A DNA stretch of 64,000 nucleotides from Solen grandis (GCA_021229015.1 CM037788.1:47283520-47347519), one strand, 5' to 3'. Positions 44,877 through 57,926 are shown, numbered from the stretch's first letter. Program-made: numbers and translations. Notes: generated by a model from the letters alone, not told the origin.

Positions 44877-45510
44877 GTATACAGTTTCTTGACAGGGTAC
44901 AAGGCTATTTATTATCATGTCATCCGAGCTGTTAAGAAGCTGTATAACTAGTACTTTATGGAATTAGGTGATACACCTCCACAGAAACATATGACCTACG
45001 AAGAAAACTCTGGTTCAAGAGTGGTTTGGTCTTTCTTTTTCTGAAAGGTTACATACATTTGAAGATGATAAAGCGTGTGAGTGAAGTAGACGTAAGACGT
45101 TCAGACGTGACATTATTTGAGGACTTATCATGTCGGGTGCAAGAATGGCCGCATGCCAGCAGAAGTTACCGGGAAAGCTACAGAACAACATACGTCATTC
45201 TTACAAAAGCGTTGAACATGCGAAAGGTGTAAATGAATTATTTAAAATTGAAATATATATCTACTGGTATTTGTAATGAAAATAAAAATAGATATAGTCT
45301 TTGTTTGTTTGCATGTGATTCTAGAATGTGTTTGCGACATAAAATTATAAATACGTAACAGGATGCATTCGTTATTATTTTCTTTAAAAATATATTTGAC
45401 AAAGTTCAATGAACAAACAAAATAAATATCAGATCTATAGGAAAATAATCAAAACACTATAAGACGTGCTGATGATTCAATTTGACCATCTCTAAAATAA
45501 ATCCCTAGGA
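44877..45510. other. Right of the gap, no gene established
   Basis: An open stretch around 45100-45240 could be a terminal exon, but frame, acceptor and homology are all unsupported. Confidence 0.35.
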
Positions 45511-45519
45511 TATCATCCG

Positions 45520-46290
45520 TATACTACAGCTTGGAAATCTGAGCCCGGGTGGAAATTTTAGCCAACTATTAGCAAGATGGTAAACCCACCGGGCCAGTCT
45601 TTCCAACTCTACCATATATTACCCGAGATATTAATCTTAGTTAGGGTTGGAAATCTGACCTAGGCTGGAAATCTCAGCCCACCTACACACGGTCTGATGT
45701 TTCAATCGGGCAGTCTTTCCTATCTCTACCATATGTACAAAGGATTTTAATCAAATATTTCAGGTAAGAAATCTGAACCGGGTTGGAAATCTCAGCCCAC
45801 CTACACACGGTCTGATGTTTAAATCGGGCAGTCTTTCCTATCTCTACCATATGTACAAAGAATATTAACCCTTTCCCTTATAGAGGAAACCATGAAAAGA
45901 CCTATGCGAACAACATAAAACCAGATCTGCCTGCGAGTAACTCGCAGGCTGATCAGGTTTTATGCTGTTCGCTGCTCCTCAGTGGTCTGGAAATGAGGAC
46001 TTTATAATTAAATTTGTAAGGTTTAAATGTGGTTTTCTGCAGATCATGCTTTATGTGGTACCTATTGAGTGCGTCAAAATGAGTCTATATGAGGGAAAGG
46101 GTTAATCATATACTTCAGGTTAGAAATCTGAGCCGGGGTGGAAATCTCAGCCCACCTACACATGGTCTGATGTTTCTAACGGGCTAGTCTTTCAATTTAG
46201 GTTGGAAATCTTAGCCCGGGTGTAAATCTGAGCCCGCCTTTCCACGGGCTGATGTTTCCATCGGGCTAGTCTTTCCATCTTAACCATATA
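45520..46290. repeat. ~118-bp repeat array, left block
   Basis: About five units with GGTTGGAAATCTGAGCCCGG, GTGGAAATCTCAGCCCACCT and CGGGCCAGTCTTTCC. It is interrupted by the TTAA MITE (45869-46101) and resumes after the 7.6-kb repeat block, at about 54250-55030. Confidence 0.75.
45869..46101. mobile_element. TTAA-targeted (piggyBac-like) MITE, copy 2
   Basis: Intact TTAA at 45865-45868 and 46102-46105 flank CCCTTTCCCTTATA..TATGAGGGAAAGGG. The internal hairpin GCCTGCGAGTAACTCGCAGGC is perfect. Same family as 43280-43513. Confidence 0.8.
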
Positions 46291-46645
46291 CACACCACAA
46301 CATTCAACAACATCAACACTGTCGCAGCTGCGAGTGTATACTAGTAAGTGATCTATTTTAGAGATAGACGATTTTATTACGCCAGATGGGGTTTTAATGA
46401 TTGACACAAAACATGGTTTCTTACACACTGTACCAAGGCTTGAATACTTACAAAGTCTGTGTTACATGTAGTACAATAGTTTAGATTAAAGTCTCCAAGA
46501 ATATACATTCCAAATTCCATAACGACGCGGTTTCAAACTGCTTGTCAAAAGACTCAATCCAGCTTCTCTTTTATTATTGTTAAGAGGACCATATGGAGGA
46601 ATAATATTGCCAAATATGTTATCCTCTAAAAATAGAGATATTATT

Positions 46646-47000
46646 AGGTTTTCGCCTCTGCTGGGCGAAAACCTATTGTTCTTCTTCTGTTGATTTTTTT
46701 TTTAGGTTTTCGCCTCTGCTGGGCGAAAACCTATTGTTCTTCTTCTGTTGATTTGTTTTTTTTAGGTTTTCGCCTCTGCAGGGCGAAAACCTATTGTTCT
46801 TCTTCTGTTGATTTTTTTTTAATTTTTATTAGGTTTTCGCCTCTGCTGGGCGAAAACCTATTGTTCTTCTTCTGTTGATTTGTTTTTTTTTAATTAGGTT
46901 TTCGCTTTTGCTGGGCGAAAACCTATTGTTCTTCTTCCGTTGATTTGTTTTTTAGGTTTTCGCCTCTGCAGGGCGAAAACCTATTGTTCTTCTTCTGTTG
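46646..47000. repeat. Six-fold hairpin repeat AGGTTTTCGCC..GGCGAAAACCT
   Basis: Six ~60-bp units starting at about 46646, 46704, 46764, 46831, 46896 and 46954. Each is a 29-bp hairpin (11-bp arms, 7-nt loop TCTGCTG/TCTGCAG) followed by ATTGTTCTTCTTCTGTTGAT and a T-rich spacer of variable length. Confidence 0.9.
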
Positions 47001-47009
47001 ATTTGTTTC

Positions 47010-50000
47010 TTTTTTTTCTTTTTATTATTTTTCCAATTCCACCCATTTTTGTGTCCAGCCTAGCGGCCAGATGAAAAAAGCTACAGCTATGAAATTTTGG
47101 GCATGGAGTCATCTTTATCTGAACATGTGCCTAAATGGTCAAACTTTTCACTTTTGTTTCTGATTTAGCCACAAATAGCTCCAAAACTAAAAATATTTCA
47201 TTGAAAGTATATTAACAAAAGTTTTAGTTCTTAAAGAGCTCTTTCCAGTGATGTTTAGTTTTTGAAGATCGGACATTGGTCAGAAGATCGTGGTCATTAT
47301 ACGGCAGTCCAAAGTTTGATCCTTTTTTGGAATAATTGTAAATCAGGTTTTATGCTTCAAATTCTGATACATAGAATAAAAAGTTTGACTTGTGCGACTA
47401 ACGTTAGTATACTTGATTGAACTATTTGCTGCTTTGCTAGGTACCTAACAGTAAAATTTTAATCAATTTTCTTTCTCATTTTGCCGCTAGGGGGCGCTTT
47501 TCTTGAAATCATTCTTTTGCTTATAACTCAAAAAGTTAAAGCCTAATCCAAATGTGGTTAACTGAATTATGTTCTTGGTTGATAGCCTAATAAAATATGA
47601 TAGTTTCTAGGTATGAGTGGCTGAAAACTTTTTGAGCTAGTAACGGAAGGTTGAAAGTTCGAATCTCGTAAAAAAACTGCAAATGAGGGTAGGTTTACGA
47701 AAAACCTATCCATTTTTGTTAGAAATCAGATAGAAGAATTCTGTTTGCTGCAAATGATTTGCAAGACATATACGCACATAATATATGGGGTGGCTAATTT
47801 AAAAAATGAATGGTTTGTCCTCTAGAAAAAGGTTAAACTTCACTATATTTTAGGAAAAATTAAAATTTCAAAAACATGGTTTTTTGTCGCTCCTGACTTT
47901 ATTTTCTGTTCATTCTTCATGAAATTTTCACAAGTTATGTATTGTTATGTTTGAAAGGGCCTCACAATTAAAAAGTTAAAAAACATTGAAAAGGTCAAGG
48001 TCATATTACGATAATTGTGTTTTTATTCGGCCCCAAAGTGCTCCAAATCTAAAAATAGTTCATTGAGAGTATATAAACAAAAGTTTTAGTTCTAAATAGT
48101 TCTTTCGTATAATGTTTAGTTTTTGAAGATCGGACTTGATCTTTTCATTTTACGGCAATCCAAAGTTTGATCCTTTTTTGGAATAATTGTAATTCAGTTT
48201 TTATGCTTAAAATTGTGATATATAAGAAAAAGAATGTTCGATTAGTGCGACTTATATACTTGTTTGAACTATTTGCTGCATTTGTAGGTACCTAATTGTA
48301 AAATTGTTTATCTTTTTTTTTTCTCATTTTGCTGCTAGAGGGCACTTTGCTTAAAATCACTCTTTTGCCTATAACTCAAAACGTTAAAGTCTAATTGAAA
48401 TGCGGTTTTCAGCATTTTGTTCCTTGTTGACAGCACCACAGAATGTGATGTGATGTGATGATAGGGTATGGGGGAAATATTTGCGCTAGAGGAGTTTGAA
48501 TGTTCTAACATTCCAAAAAAAAACACACAAAAAAAAACTGTGCAAATGAGAGTAGGTCTTCAAAAAACCTTTGCGTTCTGTTTCATATTAAAAATTGTGG
48601 CTGAGTTGAAATAAAGTGTTCAAGTTGATTAGGTTAAAAGCGAAAACCAAGATACCGCTTGCGGTTCTAGTTTTTATTATTTTTCCAATTCCACCCATTT
48701 TTGTGTCCAGCCTAGCGGCCAGATGAGAAAAGCTACAGCTATGAAATTTTGGGCATGGAGTCATCTTTATCTGAACATGTGCCTAATTGGTCAAACTTTT
48801 CACATTTATTTTTGATTTAGCCACTAGGGGGCGCAATGCATGTAATCACTGTTTTGCTAATAACTCAAAAATTTGAAACCTGATTTAGATGCGTTTTTTT
48901 ACATAATGTTCCTTGTTGACAGCCCAATCAAATATGATGGAAATCTCATCATCGAGTACGGAAAAAAATTGTTCTAGGAGAGGTTGAATGTTCGAACCTT
49001 GGAAAAAAGTGGAAAAATGAGGGTATGTCTACGAAAAACCTACCCACTTTTGTTAGAGATCAGATAGAAGAATTCTGTTTGCTGCATACGATTTGCAAGA
49101 CATATACGCACAAAATATATGGGGTGGCGAATTAAGGAAATGCGTGGTTTGTCCTCTAGAAACGGTCAAACTTCACTAAATTTTAGGAAAAATTAAAATT
49201 TCAAAAACATGTTTTTGTCGCTCCTGACTTTATTTTCTGTTCATTCTTCATGAAATTTTCACACGATATGTATTGTAATGTTTGAAAGGGCCTCACAATT
49301 CAAAAAATAAAAAAATTGAAAAGGTCAAGGTCATATTACGATTTTGTAGTTTTTTTTCGGCCCAAAGTGCTCCAAATCTAAAAATATTCATTGAGAGTAT
49401 ATGAACAAAAGTTTTAGTTCTAAAAGCTTCTTTCCGTGATGTTTAGTTTTTGAAGATCGGACTTGATTTTTCATTTACGGCATCCAAAGTTTGATCCTTT
49501 TTTGGAATAATTGTAATCAGGTTTTATGCTTAAATTTGATATCATAGAATAAAAATTTTCGATTGTGCGACTAACGTTATATATTTGATTGAACTATTTG
49601 CTGCTTTGCTAGGTACCTAACAGTAAAATTTTAATCAATTTTCTTTTCTCATTTTGCGCTAGGGGGCCTTTTCTTGAAATCATTCTTTTGCTTATAACTC
49701 AAAAGTTGAAGTCGATTCGAATGCGGTTTTTGCATTCTGTCCCCTGTTGATAGCCTACATAACATATGATAGGATTCGAGGTCCGTGTGCTGAAAGCTTT
49801 TGAAGCTAGGAAAGAGTTGAATGTTCGAACCTTGCAAGAAAAACAAAAACAAAACAAAAACTGTGCAAATGAGGGTAGGTCTACGAAAAAACCTATCCGT
49901 TTTGTTAGAGATCAATAGAAGAATTCCGTTGGCATACCATTTAAAGACGTATACACACAAATATAGGATGGCGAATTAAGAATGCGTGGTTTGTCCTCTA

Positions 50001-53000
50001 GAAACGGTCAAACTTCACTAAATTTTAGGAAAATTAAATTCAAAAACATGTTTTTGTCGCTCCTGACTTTTTTCTGTTCATTCTTCATGAATTTTCACAC
50101 GATATGTATTGTAATGTTTGAAAGGGCCCACAATTCAAAAATAAAAAGAATTGAAACGGTCAGGTCATATACGATTTTGTGTTTTTTCGGCACAAATAGC
50201 TCCAAAACTAAAAATATTTCATTGAAAGTATATGAACAAAGTTTTAGTTCTTAAAGAGCTCTTTCCAGTGATGTTTGTTTTGAAGATCGACTTGATTGGT
50301 CATTATACGTCAGTCAAATTGATCCTTTTTGGAATAATTGTAATCAGTTTTATGCTTCAAATCTGATACATAAATAAAAATTTGACTGTCGACTAACGTT
50401 AGTATACTTGATTGAACTATTTGCTGCTTTGCTAGTACCTAACAGTAAAATTTTAATCAATTTTCTTTCTCATTTGCCGCTAGGGGCGCTTTTTGAATCA
50501 TTCTTTGCTTATAACTCAAAAGTTGAAGTCCGATTCGAATGCGGTTTTTTGCATTCTGTCCCCTGTTGATAGCCTAATAACAAGAAAGGATTCGGGTCCG
50601 TGTGCTAAGCTTGAGCTACGAAGGTTGAATGTTCGAACCTTGCAGAAAACAAAAACAAAAAATGTGCAAATGAGGGTATGTCTACGAAAAACCTATCCAT
50701 TTTGTTAGAGATCAGATAGAAGAATTCCGTCCCGGCATACCATTTAAAAGACGTATACACACAAAATATATGGGGTGGCGAATTAAGGAAATGCGTGGTT
50801 TGTCCTCTAGAAACGGTCAAACTTCACTAAATTTTAGGAAAAATTAAAATTTCAAAAACATGTTTTTGTCGCTCCTGACTTTATTTTCTGTTCATTCTTC
50901 ATGAAATTTTCACACGATATGTATTGTAATGTTTGAAAGGGCCTCACAATTCAAAAAATAAAAAAGAATTGAAACGGTCAAGGTCATATTACGATTTTTG
51001 TATTTTTTTTTCGGCCACAAATAGCTCCAAAACTAAAAATATTTCATTGAGAGTATATGAACAAAAGTTTTAGTTCTTAAAGAGCTCTTTCCAGTGATGT
51101 TTAGTTTTTGAAGATCGGACTTGATTTGGTCATTATACGGCAGTCCAAAGTTTGATCCTTTTTTGGAATAATTGTAAATCAGGTTTTATGCTTCAAATTC
51201 TGATACATAGAATAAAAATTTTGACTTGTGCGACTAACGTTAGTATATTTGATTGAACTATTTGCTGCTTTGCTAGGTACCTAACAGTAAAATTTTAATC
51301 AATTTTCTTTCTCATTTTGCCGCTAGGGGGCGCTTTTCTTGAAATCATTCTTTTGCTTATAACTCAAAAAGTTGAAGTCCGATTCGAATGCGGTTTTTTG
51401 CATTCTGTCCCCTGTTGATAGCCTAATAACATATGATAGGATTCGAGGGTCCGTGTGGCTGAAAGCTTTTGAGCTACGGAAGGTTGAATGTTCGAACCTT
51501 GCAAGAAAACAAAAACAAAACAAAAACTGTGCAAATGAGGGTAGGTCTACGAAAAACCTATCCGTTTTGTTAGAGATCAGATAGAAGAATTCCGTCTCCG
51601 GCATACCATTTAAAAGACGTATACACACAAAATATATGGGATGGCGAATTAAGGAAATGCGTGGTTTGTCCTCTAGAAACGGTCAAACTTCACTAAATTT
51701 TAGGAAAAATTAAAATTTCAAAAACATGTTTTTGTCGCTCCTGACTTTATTTTCTGTTCATTCTTCATGAAATTTTCACACGATATGTATTGTAATGTTT
51801 GAAAGGGCCACACAATTCAAAAAATAAAAAAGAATTGAAACGGTCAAGGTCATATTACGATTTTGTGTTTTTTTTCGGCCACAAATAGCTCCAAAACTAA
51901 AAATATTTCATTGAAAGTATATGAACAAAAGTTTTAGTTCTTAAAGAGCTCTTTCCAGTGATGTTTAGTTTTTGAAGATCGGACTTGATTTGGTCATTAT
52001 ACGGCAGTCCAAAGTTTGATCCTTTTTTGGAATAATTGTAAATCAGGTTTTATGCTTCAAATTCTGATACATAGAATAAAAAGTTTGACTTGTGCGACTA
52101 ACGTTAGTATACTTGATTGAACTATTTGCTGCTTTGCTAGGTACCTAACAGTAAAATTTTAATCAATTTTCTTTCTCATTTTGCCGCTAGGGGGCGCTTT
52201 TCTTGAAATCATTCTTTTGCTTATAACTCAAAAAGTTGAAGTCCGATTCGAATGCGGTTTTTTTGCATTCTGTTCCCTGTTGATAGCCTAATAACATATG
52301 ATAGGATTCGAGGGTCCGTGTGGCTGAAAGCTTTTGAGCTACGGAAGGTTGAATGTTCGAACCTTGCAAGAAAACAAAAACAAAACAAAAACTGTGCAAA
52401 TGAGGGTAGGTCTACGAAAAACCTATCCGTTTTTGTTAGAGATCAGATAGAAGAATTCCGTCTCCGGCATACCATTTAAAAGACGTATACACACAAAATA
52501 TATGGGATGGCGAATTAAGGAAATGCGTGGTTTGTCCTCTAGAAACGGTCAAACTTCACTAAATTTTAGGAAAAATTAAAATTTCAAAAACATGTTTTTG
52601 TCGCTCCTGACTTTATTTTCTGTTCATTCTTCATGAAATTTTCACACGATATGTATTGTAATGTTTGAAAGGGCCTCACAATTCAAAAAATAAAAAAGAA
52701 TTGAAACGGTCAAGGTCATATTACGATTTTGTGTTTTTTTTCGGCCACAAATAGCTCCAAAACTAAAAATATTTCATTGAAAGTATATGAACAAAAGTTT
52801 TAGTTCTTAAAGAGCTCTTTCCAGTGATGTTTAGTTTTTGAAGATCGGACTTGATTTGGTCATTATACGGCAGTCCAAAGTTTGATCCTTTTTTGGAATA
52901 ATTGTAAATCAGGTTTTATGCTTCAAATTCTGATACATAGAATAAAAAGTTTGACTTGTGCGACTAACGTTAGTATACTTGATTGAACTATTTGCTGCTT

Positions 53001-54210
53001 TGCTAGGTACCTAACAGTAAAATTTTAATCAATTTTCTTTCTCATTTTGCCGCTAGGGGGCGCTTTTCTTGAAATCATTCTTTTGCTTATAACTCAAAAA
53101 GTTGAAGTCCGATTCGAATGCGGTTTTTTGCATTCTGTCCCCTGTTGATAGCCTAATAACATATGATAGGATTCGAGGGTCCGTGTGGCTGAAAGCTTTT
53201 GAGCTACGGAAGGTTGAATGTTCGAACCTTGCAAGAAAACAAAAACAAAACAAAAACTGTGCAAATGAGGGTAGGTCTACGAAAAACCTATCCGTTTTTG
53301 TTAGAGATCAGATAGAAGAATTCCGTCTCCGGCATACCATTTAAAAGACGTATACACACAAAATATATGGGATGGCGAATTAAGGAAATGCGTGGTTTGT
53401 CCTCTAGAAACGGTCAAACTTCACTAAATTTTAGGAAAAATTAAAATTTCAAAAACATGTTTTTGTCGCTCCTGACTTTATTTTCTGTTCATTCTTCATG
53501 AAATTTTCACACGATATGATTGTAATGTTTGAAAGGGCCTCACAATTCAAAAAATAAAAAAGAATTGAAACGGTCAAGGTCATATTACGATTATTGTGTT
53601 TTTATTCGGCCACAAATAGCTCCAAAACTAAAAATATTTCATTGAGAGTATATGAACAAAAGTTTTAGTTCTTAAAGAGGTCTTTCTAGTAATGGTTAGT
53701 TTTTGAAGATCGGACTTGATTTGGTCATTATACGGCAGTCCAAAGTTTGATCCTTTTTTGGAATAATTGTAAATCAGGTTTTATGCTTCAAATTCTGATA
53801 CATAAGAATAAAAAGTTTGACTAGTGCGACTTATATACTTGTTTGAACTATTTGCTGTTTTTGCAATTTTGTTTCTAATTTTGCCGCTAGAGGGGGTTTT
53901 GCTTAAAATCACTCTTTTGCTTATAACTCAAAATGTTAAAGTCTGATTGAAATGCGGTTTTCAGCATTTTGTTCCTTGTTGACTGCACCACAGAATGTGA
54001 TGGATTTCAAGGGACAGGGTATGGGAAAATATTTGCGCTAGAAGAGTTTGAATGTTCTTACATTGCAAAAAAAAAAAATGTGCAAATGAGAGTAGGTCTT
54101 CAAAAACCTTTTCGTTCTGTTTCATATTGAAAATTGTGGCTGAGTTGAAATAAAGTGTTCAAGTTGATTAGGTTAAAAGCGAAAACCAAGATACCGCTTG
54201 CGGTTCTAGT
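47010..54210. repeat. ~865-bp macrosatellite-like block
   Basis: About eight units, the central four (50.5-53.9 kb) nearly identical with period 864-866 bp. A terminal sequence (AAAGCGAAAACCAAGATACC, GCTTGCGGTTCTAG) occurs at 48625-48672 and again at 54165-54210, so two arrays, each with a defined end, are joined. Units from 49300 to 50720 carry many single-base losses relative to neighbours. Repeat-derived ORFs (for example 51323-51628) recur with each unit and are not genes. Confidence 0.85.
47483..53063 (+). promoter_or_regulatory. Series of CTCF-like motifs, one per repeat unit
   Basis: GCCGCTAGGGGGCGC occurs at 47483, 51319, 52183 and 53049. CCACTAGGGGGCGC is at 48821 and the weaker CTGCTAGAGGGCAC at 48332; eroded versions are at about 49657, 50477 and 53883. 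These fit the core CTCF consensus CCASYAGRKGGCR closely (the first form has G for A at position 3). CTCF is known from many bilaterians. Binding here is inference. Confidence 0.4.
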
Positions 54211-54249
54211 TATTATTATTATCGTTATTATTATTACCTAGGATTTTAC

Positions 54250-55030
54250 TTATACATGTACTTCAGGTTAGAAATCTGAGCCCGAGTGGAAATCTCAGCC
54301 CACATATACGCGGTCTGATGTTTTCATCGGGCCAGTCCTCCACCTCTGCCACATATACCCAAGATATTAATCTTAGTTTAGGTTGGAAACCTGAGCCCGG
54401 GTGGAAATCTCAGCACACTGTTAACAGGATGATTTTTCCATCGGGCCAGTCTTTCGACCTCTACAATATATACCTAGGATATTACTCCTATTCCTCATTG
54501 TCAATTATGTATGAGTTAAGATTTCATCATCGTAATCATTGACTCTTTGTATAACTTACTGTAAACGATTCTGCAATATCAAATTGAAATAATAATACCA
54601 TTTTGAAAACTACACTTATATGCTCATAGTTTGAGTCATTTTTGTCATCATGTATCATACATTCGTGGAAATCATTTTGTACACTTTTTATACCTACAAA
54701 TTGTATTTACCATATGGAAGAAGGACATTGCTGAATATGTTATCATCTAAAACTAAAGATGCTATAATATTTTTTTTATGATCAGCGTCGTCATTATTAA
54801 ACTTCAGGTTGGAAATCTGAACACGTGAGTGGAAATCTTAGATCACTAATATACGGGCAGATGTTTCATCCGGTTATTCTTTCCATCTCTACAATATTGC
54901 CCGTGATATCATTCGTATACTTCAGATTGGAAATCTGAGCCCTTGAAAAACATTGGCCCGCATATACACAGGCTGAAGTTTCCATCCTATTTTAGCGCAT
55001 GCGCAATACGACTGCTTGTGGAAATCTCAG
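54250..55030. repeat. ~118-bp repeat array, right block
   Basis: About four to five diverged units with GGAAATCTGAGCCCGGGTGG and CGGGCCAGTCTTTCG, same family as 45520-46290. A companion segment (CATATGGAAGAAGG, ATATGTTATCATCTAAAA at about 54711-54760) also recurs at 46590-46630, left of the macrosatellite. Confidence 0.7.
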
Positions 55031-56040
55031 CCCGTGACACTGGTTTAAGTCGCTCCATAAAAACACAGTTGTATATTTAATAAATCCATGTGTAAGTGTA
55101 TCAGTTACAAAGTTAAAACAAATCACGGATACAGCGTTACATTTTTAGGTGTGTTACTTACAACAAGGACGCGTAATAAGATGGTTAATCAATTTTTTAC
55201 TTAGAAAATATCCATCTAACTCTGCAGTGTGCGAATTCAGAATGCATCTTAGATGAAGTAGGTATACATGTGACTGGATTTCGCTCATAGAGTCATACAG
55301 AGAGGTAAATCATCTTTTTTATCTAGTCTGAGAATACATAGCAACAATATTTTGGTCGATAATTGTTAATGTACAACAAGCACTATATCGCTTATGAGAG
55401 CATTCTCGTTGGCAACGACGACAGCATTGAATCGATGTTTTGATGTATTATCTGCCGACATAACCGTCCTTATATACAGTTTACATTTCATTTCAAGAAT
55501 GCATTTAAGCAATTTGTTCATGGTTATACAAACTATATCAATATTTCTGAGATATGCGGTCTTTGAAAAAGGAAAAAGTTCACAATTACACAATTTTCGT
55601 TCTTAATGCATTTAGGAGTACAATAAAAAAAGTTCTCAGTTTAATCATTTATCACATAAACATGACGCCAAATCATGCTGAAATTTATAGATAATTTGAA
55701 GTTAAGTATTAGATAGCCAGCTCGAATAGGTCGTTTAAACCATCTATTTTAGCATAAAAAATATGCTACAGAGCATTTTAAAATATGCATATTTCACTCC
55801 TTTCTAAGATTTATTTATTTGATACTTGCCGCCATTTCGTCGCAAATGTTTGAATGCTCCCAACCAAAGGTCTTTGAAAAACAGCAAGGAATGATTGCTA
55901 TACTGATTTGATTGTAGCACGTTCGCCTCTGTTATGCAATCATAAAAGCAACTATGATATATAGAAGCGGCGTACGCCACTCTTGTTGATGGTTACTGAC
56001 TACATATGGCGTTACTAATGAAATTTTTTGACTGTTCATA
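55031..56040. other. Unassigned AT-rich DNA
   Basis: No exon, RNA gene or repeat recognised; short overlapping frames at about 55370-55606 have no domain. Confidence 0.4.
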
Positions 56041-56044
56041 CGGT

Positions 56045-56801
56045 TTGTTCCTGTTAATGGTCACTGACTACATATGACATTACTCACGGTGATTCCTGTC
56101 TATATGTTCATGTTAATGGTCACTGATTACATATAACATTACTCAGGGTGATTCCTGTCTATATGTTCCTGTTAATGGTCACTGACTACATATAACATTA
56201 CTCACGGTGATTCCTGTCTATATGTTCCTGTTAATGGTCACTGACTACATATAACATTACTCACGGTGATTCCTGTCTATATGTTCCTGTTAATGGTCAC
56301 TGACTACATATAACATTACTCACGGTGATTCCTGTCTTTATGTTCCTGTTAATGGTCACTGACTACATATATAACATTACTCACGGTGATTCCTGTCTAT
56401 ATGTTCCTGTTAATGGTCACTGACTACATATAACATTACTCACGGTGATTCCTGTCTATATGTTCCTGTTAATGGTCACTGACTACATATGACATTACTC
56501 ACGGTGATTCCTGTCTATATGTTCCTGTTAATGGTCACTGACTACATATGACATTACTCAGGGTGATTCCTGTCTATATGTTCCTGTTAATGGTCACTGA
56601 CTACATATGACATTACTCACGGTGATTCCTGTCTATATGTTCCTGTTAATGGTCACTGACTACATATAACATTACTCACGGTGATTCCTGTCTATTCTTA
56701 ATGGTCACTGACTACATATAACATTACTCACGGTGATTCCTGTCTATATGTTCCTGTTAATGGTCACTGACTACATATAACATTACTCACGGTGATTCCT
56801 G
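56045..56801. repeat. 59-bp minisatellite, about 13 copies
   Basis: Unit TGTTCCTGTTAATGGTCACT, GACTACATATAACATTACTC, ACGGTGATTCCTGTCTATA. Very homogeneous except for one short unit at about 56690 and an ATAACAT/TGACAT variant. Confidence 0.95.
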
Positions 56802-57002
56802 TCATTCGCGTTGAAAAATAGTACCACTGGTTGTAGAAGTCAGCAATTTTGATAAAGGTTAGATATATTGCAGGATTTTGAAAGCATTGGGTGTAATCAC
56901 AATTTCTATGCAAATAAAACTGTAAAATTTATAATTCAGTGTTGATCCGCAGTTTCATTCATTAAACTACCTATAAATAACCTTATTTGCACCACAAATT
57001 AA

Positions 57003-57090
57003 CGGCTGCGGAATTAGCGCAATTGGTAAGAGCATCGTTCAGTATTTTGTTCTTGCAAGGGGTCGTGAGTTCTAATCCAGCTGAGACCGT
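57003..57090 (+). mobile_element. tRNA-derived SINE-like head
   Basis: A box TTAGCGCAATTGGTAAGAGC and B box GAGTTCTAATCC at tRNA-like spacing, followed by GCTGAGACCG and then the inverted-repeat arm at 57097. Mutated B box argues against a functional tRNA. Confidence 0.55.
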
Positions 57091-57096
57091 TTTTTG

Positions 57097-57265
57097 AGTA
57101 GTCAGGGCTGCCAATCCAGTCGAAATGCACTCGGTGACCCCCTTATATTATTTTCTATATAAATCCGCCATTTTGGATGGGTAAGAAAATGAGTCATTTT
57201 TTGGGACGGACAGGTAATAGCAGACGACTCTCTCTTTCTTGTGTGTGTGTGTGTGTGTGTGTGCA
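57097..57265. repeat. Inverted repeat A, left arm
   Basis: AGTCAGGGCTGCCAATCCAG, CATTTCGACTGGAT-like ends, AATGAGTCATTTT, AGCAGACGACTCTCTCT and a (TG)n tract. The reverse complement is at 61330-61489. Confidence 0.75.
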
Positions 57266-57294
57266 TGTCAGGTAAACGTAGTAAATACTGACTT

Positions 57295-57370
57295 CTAACA
57301 CGAAATCTCACCCCACCACACGAAACATGATATTTCGTCTTTTCGCCCCGAAATCTCGCCTCGAAACCCA
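57295..57370. repeat. Fragment of the CGAAAT-rich fold-back family
   Basis: CACGAAATCTCACCCC and TTTTCGCCCCGAAATCTCGC match the arms of the element at 2601-3953, showing it is a dispersed family. Confidence 0.65.
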
Positions 57371-57553
57371 ATATGATTTATATAATATGTAGGCATGGAC
57401 CCCCCCCCCCCCCCAAAATACTTAACATATATTTATGCCTTAACGGTTGACAGAAAGTGATTCAATACGTGAATACTTCTTTTTCTGGTTGTATAATATT
57501 TAAAAATACCACCATGTTTTTGTCCTAACTTTGGTCCTTTTAACATTTATTTT

Positions 57554-57926
57554 ATGCCACCGCACCGACAAATCGGTGCATATTGTTTTGGCCTGTCTGA
57601 CTGTTTGTCTGACGTCTGTCTGTCACAAAACTCAACAATGACCATAACACGGAAATCCTTCCACCTACAGCGTTCAAACTTTACAGGTGCATGCACCTTG
57701 ATAAGCTCTACCAGTCAGGTAACCTGACCCTCATCAAATGACCTTGACCCCTAAAGTCTAAGGCCCTTGAGGAGCATTCGAACGTAGGGCTTGTTCAAAA
57801 TATAAAGATAACCATTGTTATAAAAAAAAATACCGTTACTCACATGGGTAAAAGCGTGGCTGAAATAAAATAATGGTTAAACTTGTAAAATATTTAATGA
57901 TTGCAGTCATTTGTAAACAGTTAGTA

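Noticed and set aside
44625..44918. Open frames spanning the N run
   Set aside because: They cross 100 N placeholders and translate as X; the same applies to 62413-62688.
45026..45232. Terminal exon of the Ig paralogue after the gap
   Set aside because: Two frames are open but neither has a membrane helix, ITIM-like motif or a convincing acceptor of phase 1.
49649..53344. Recurrent 70-103 codon frames at 865-bp spacing
   Set aside because: Copies of one repeat-derived frame that appear once per unit, on both strands, with indels that do not respect the frame.
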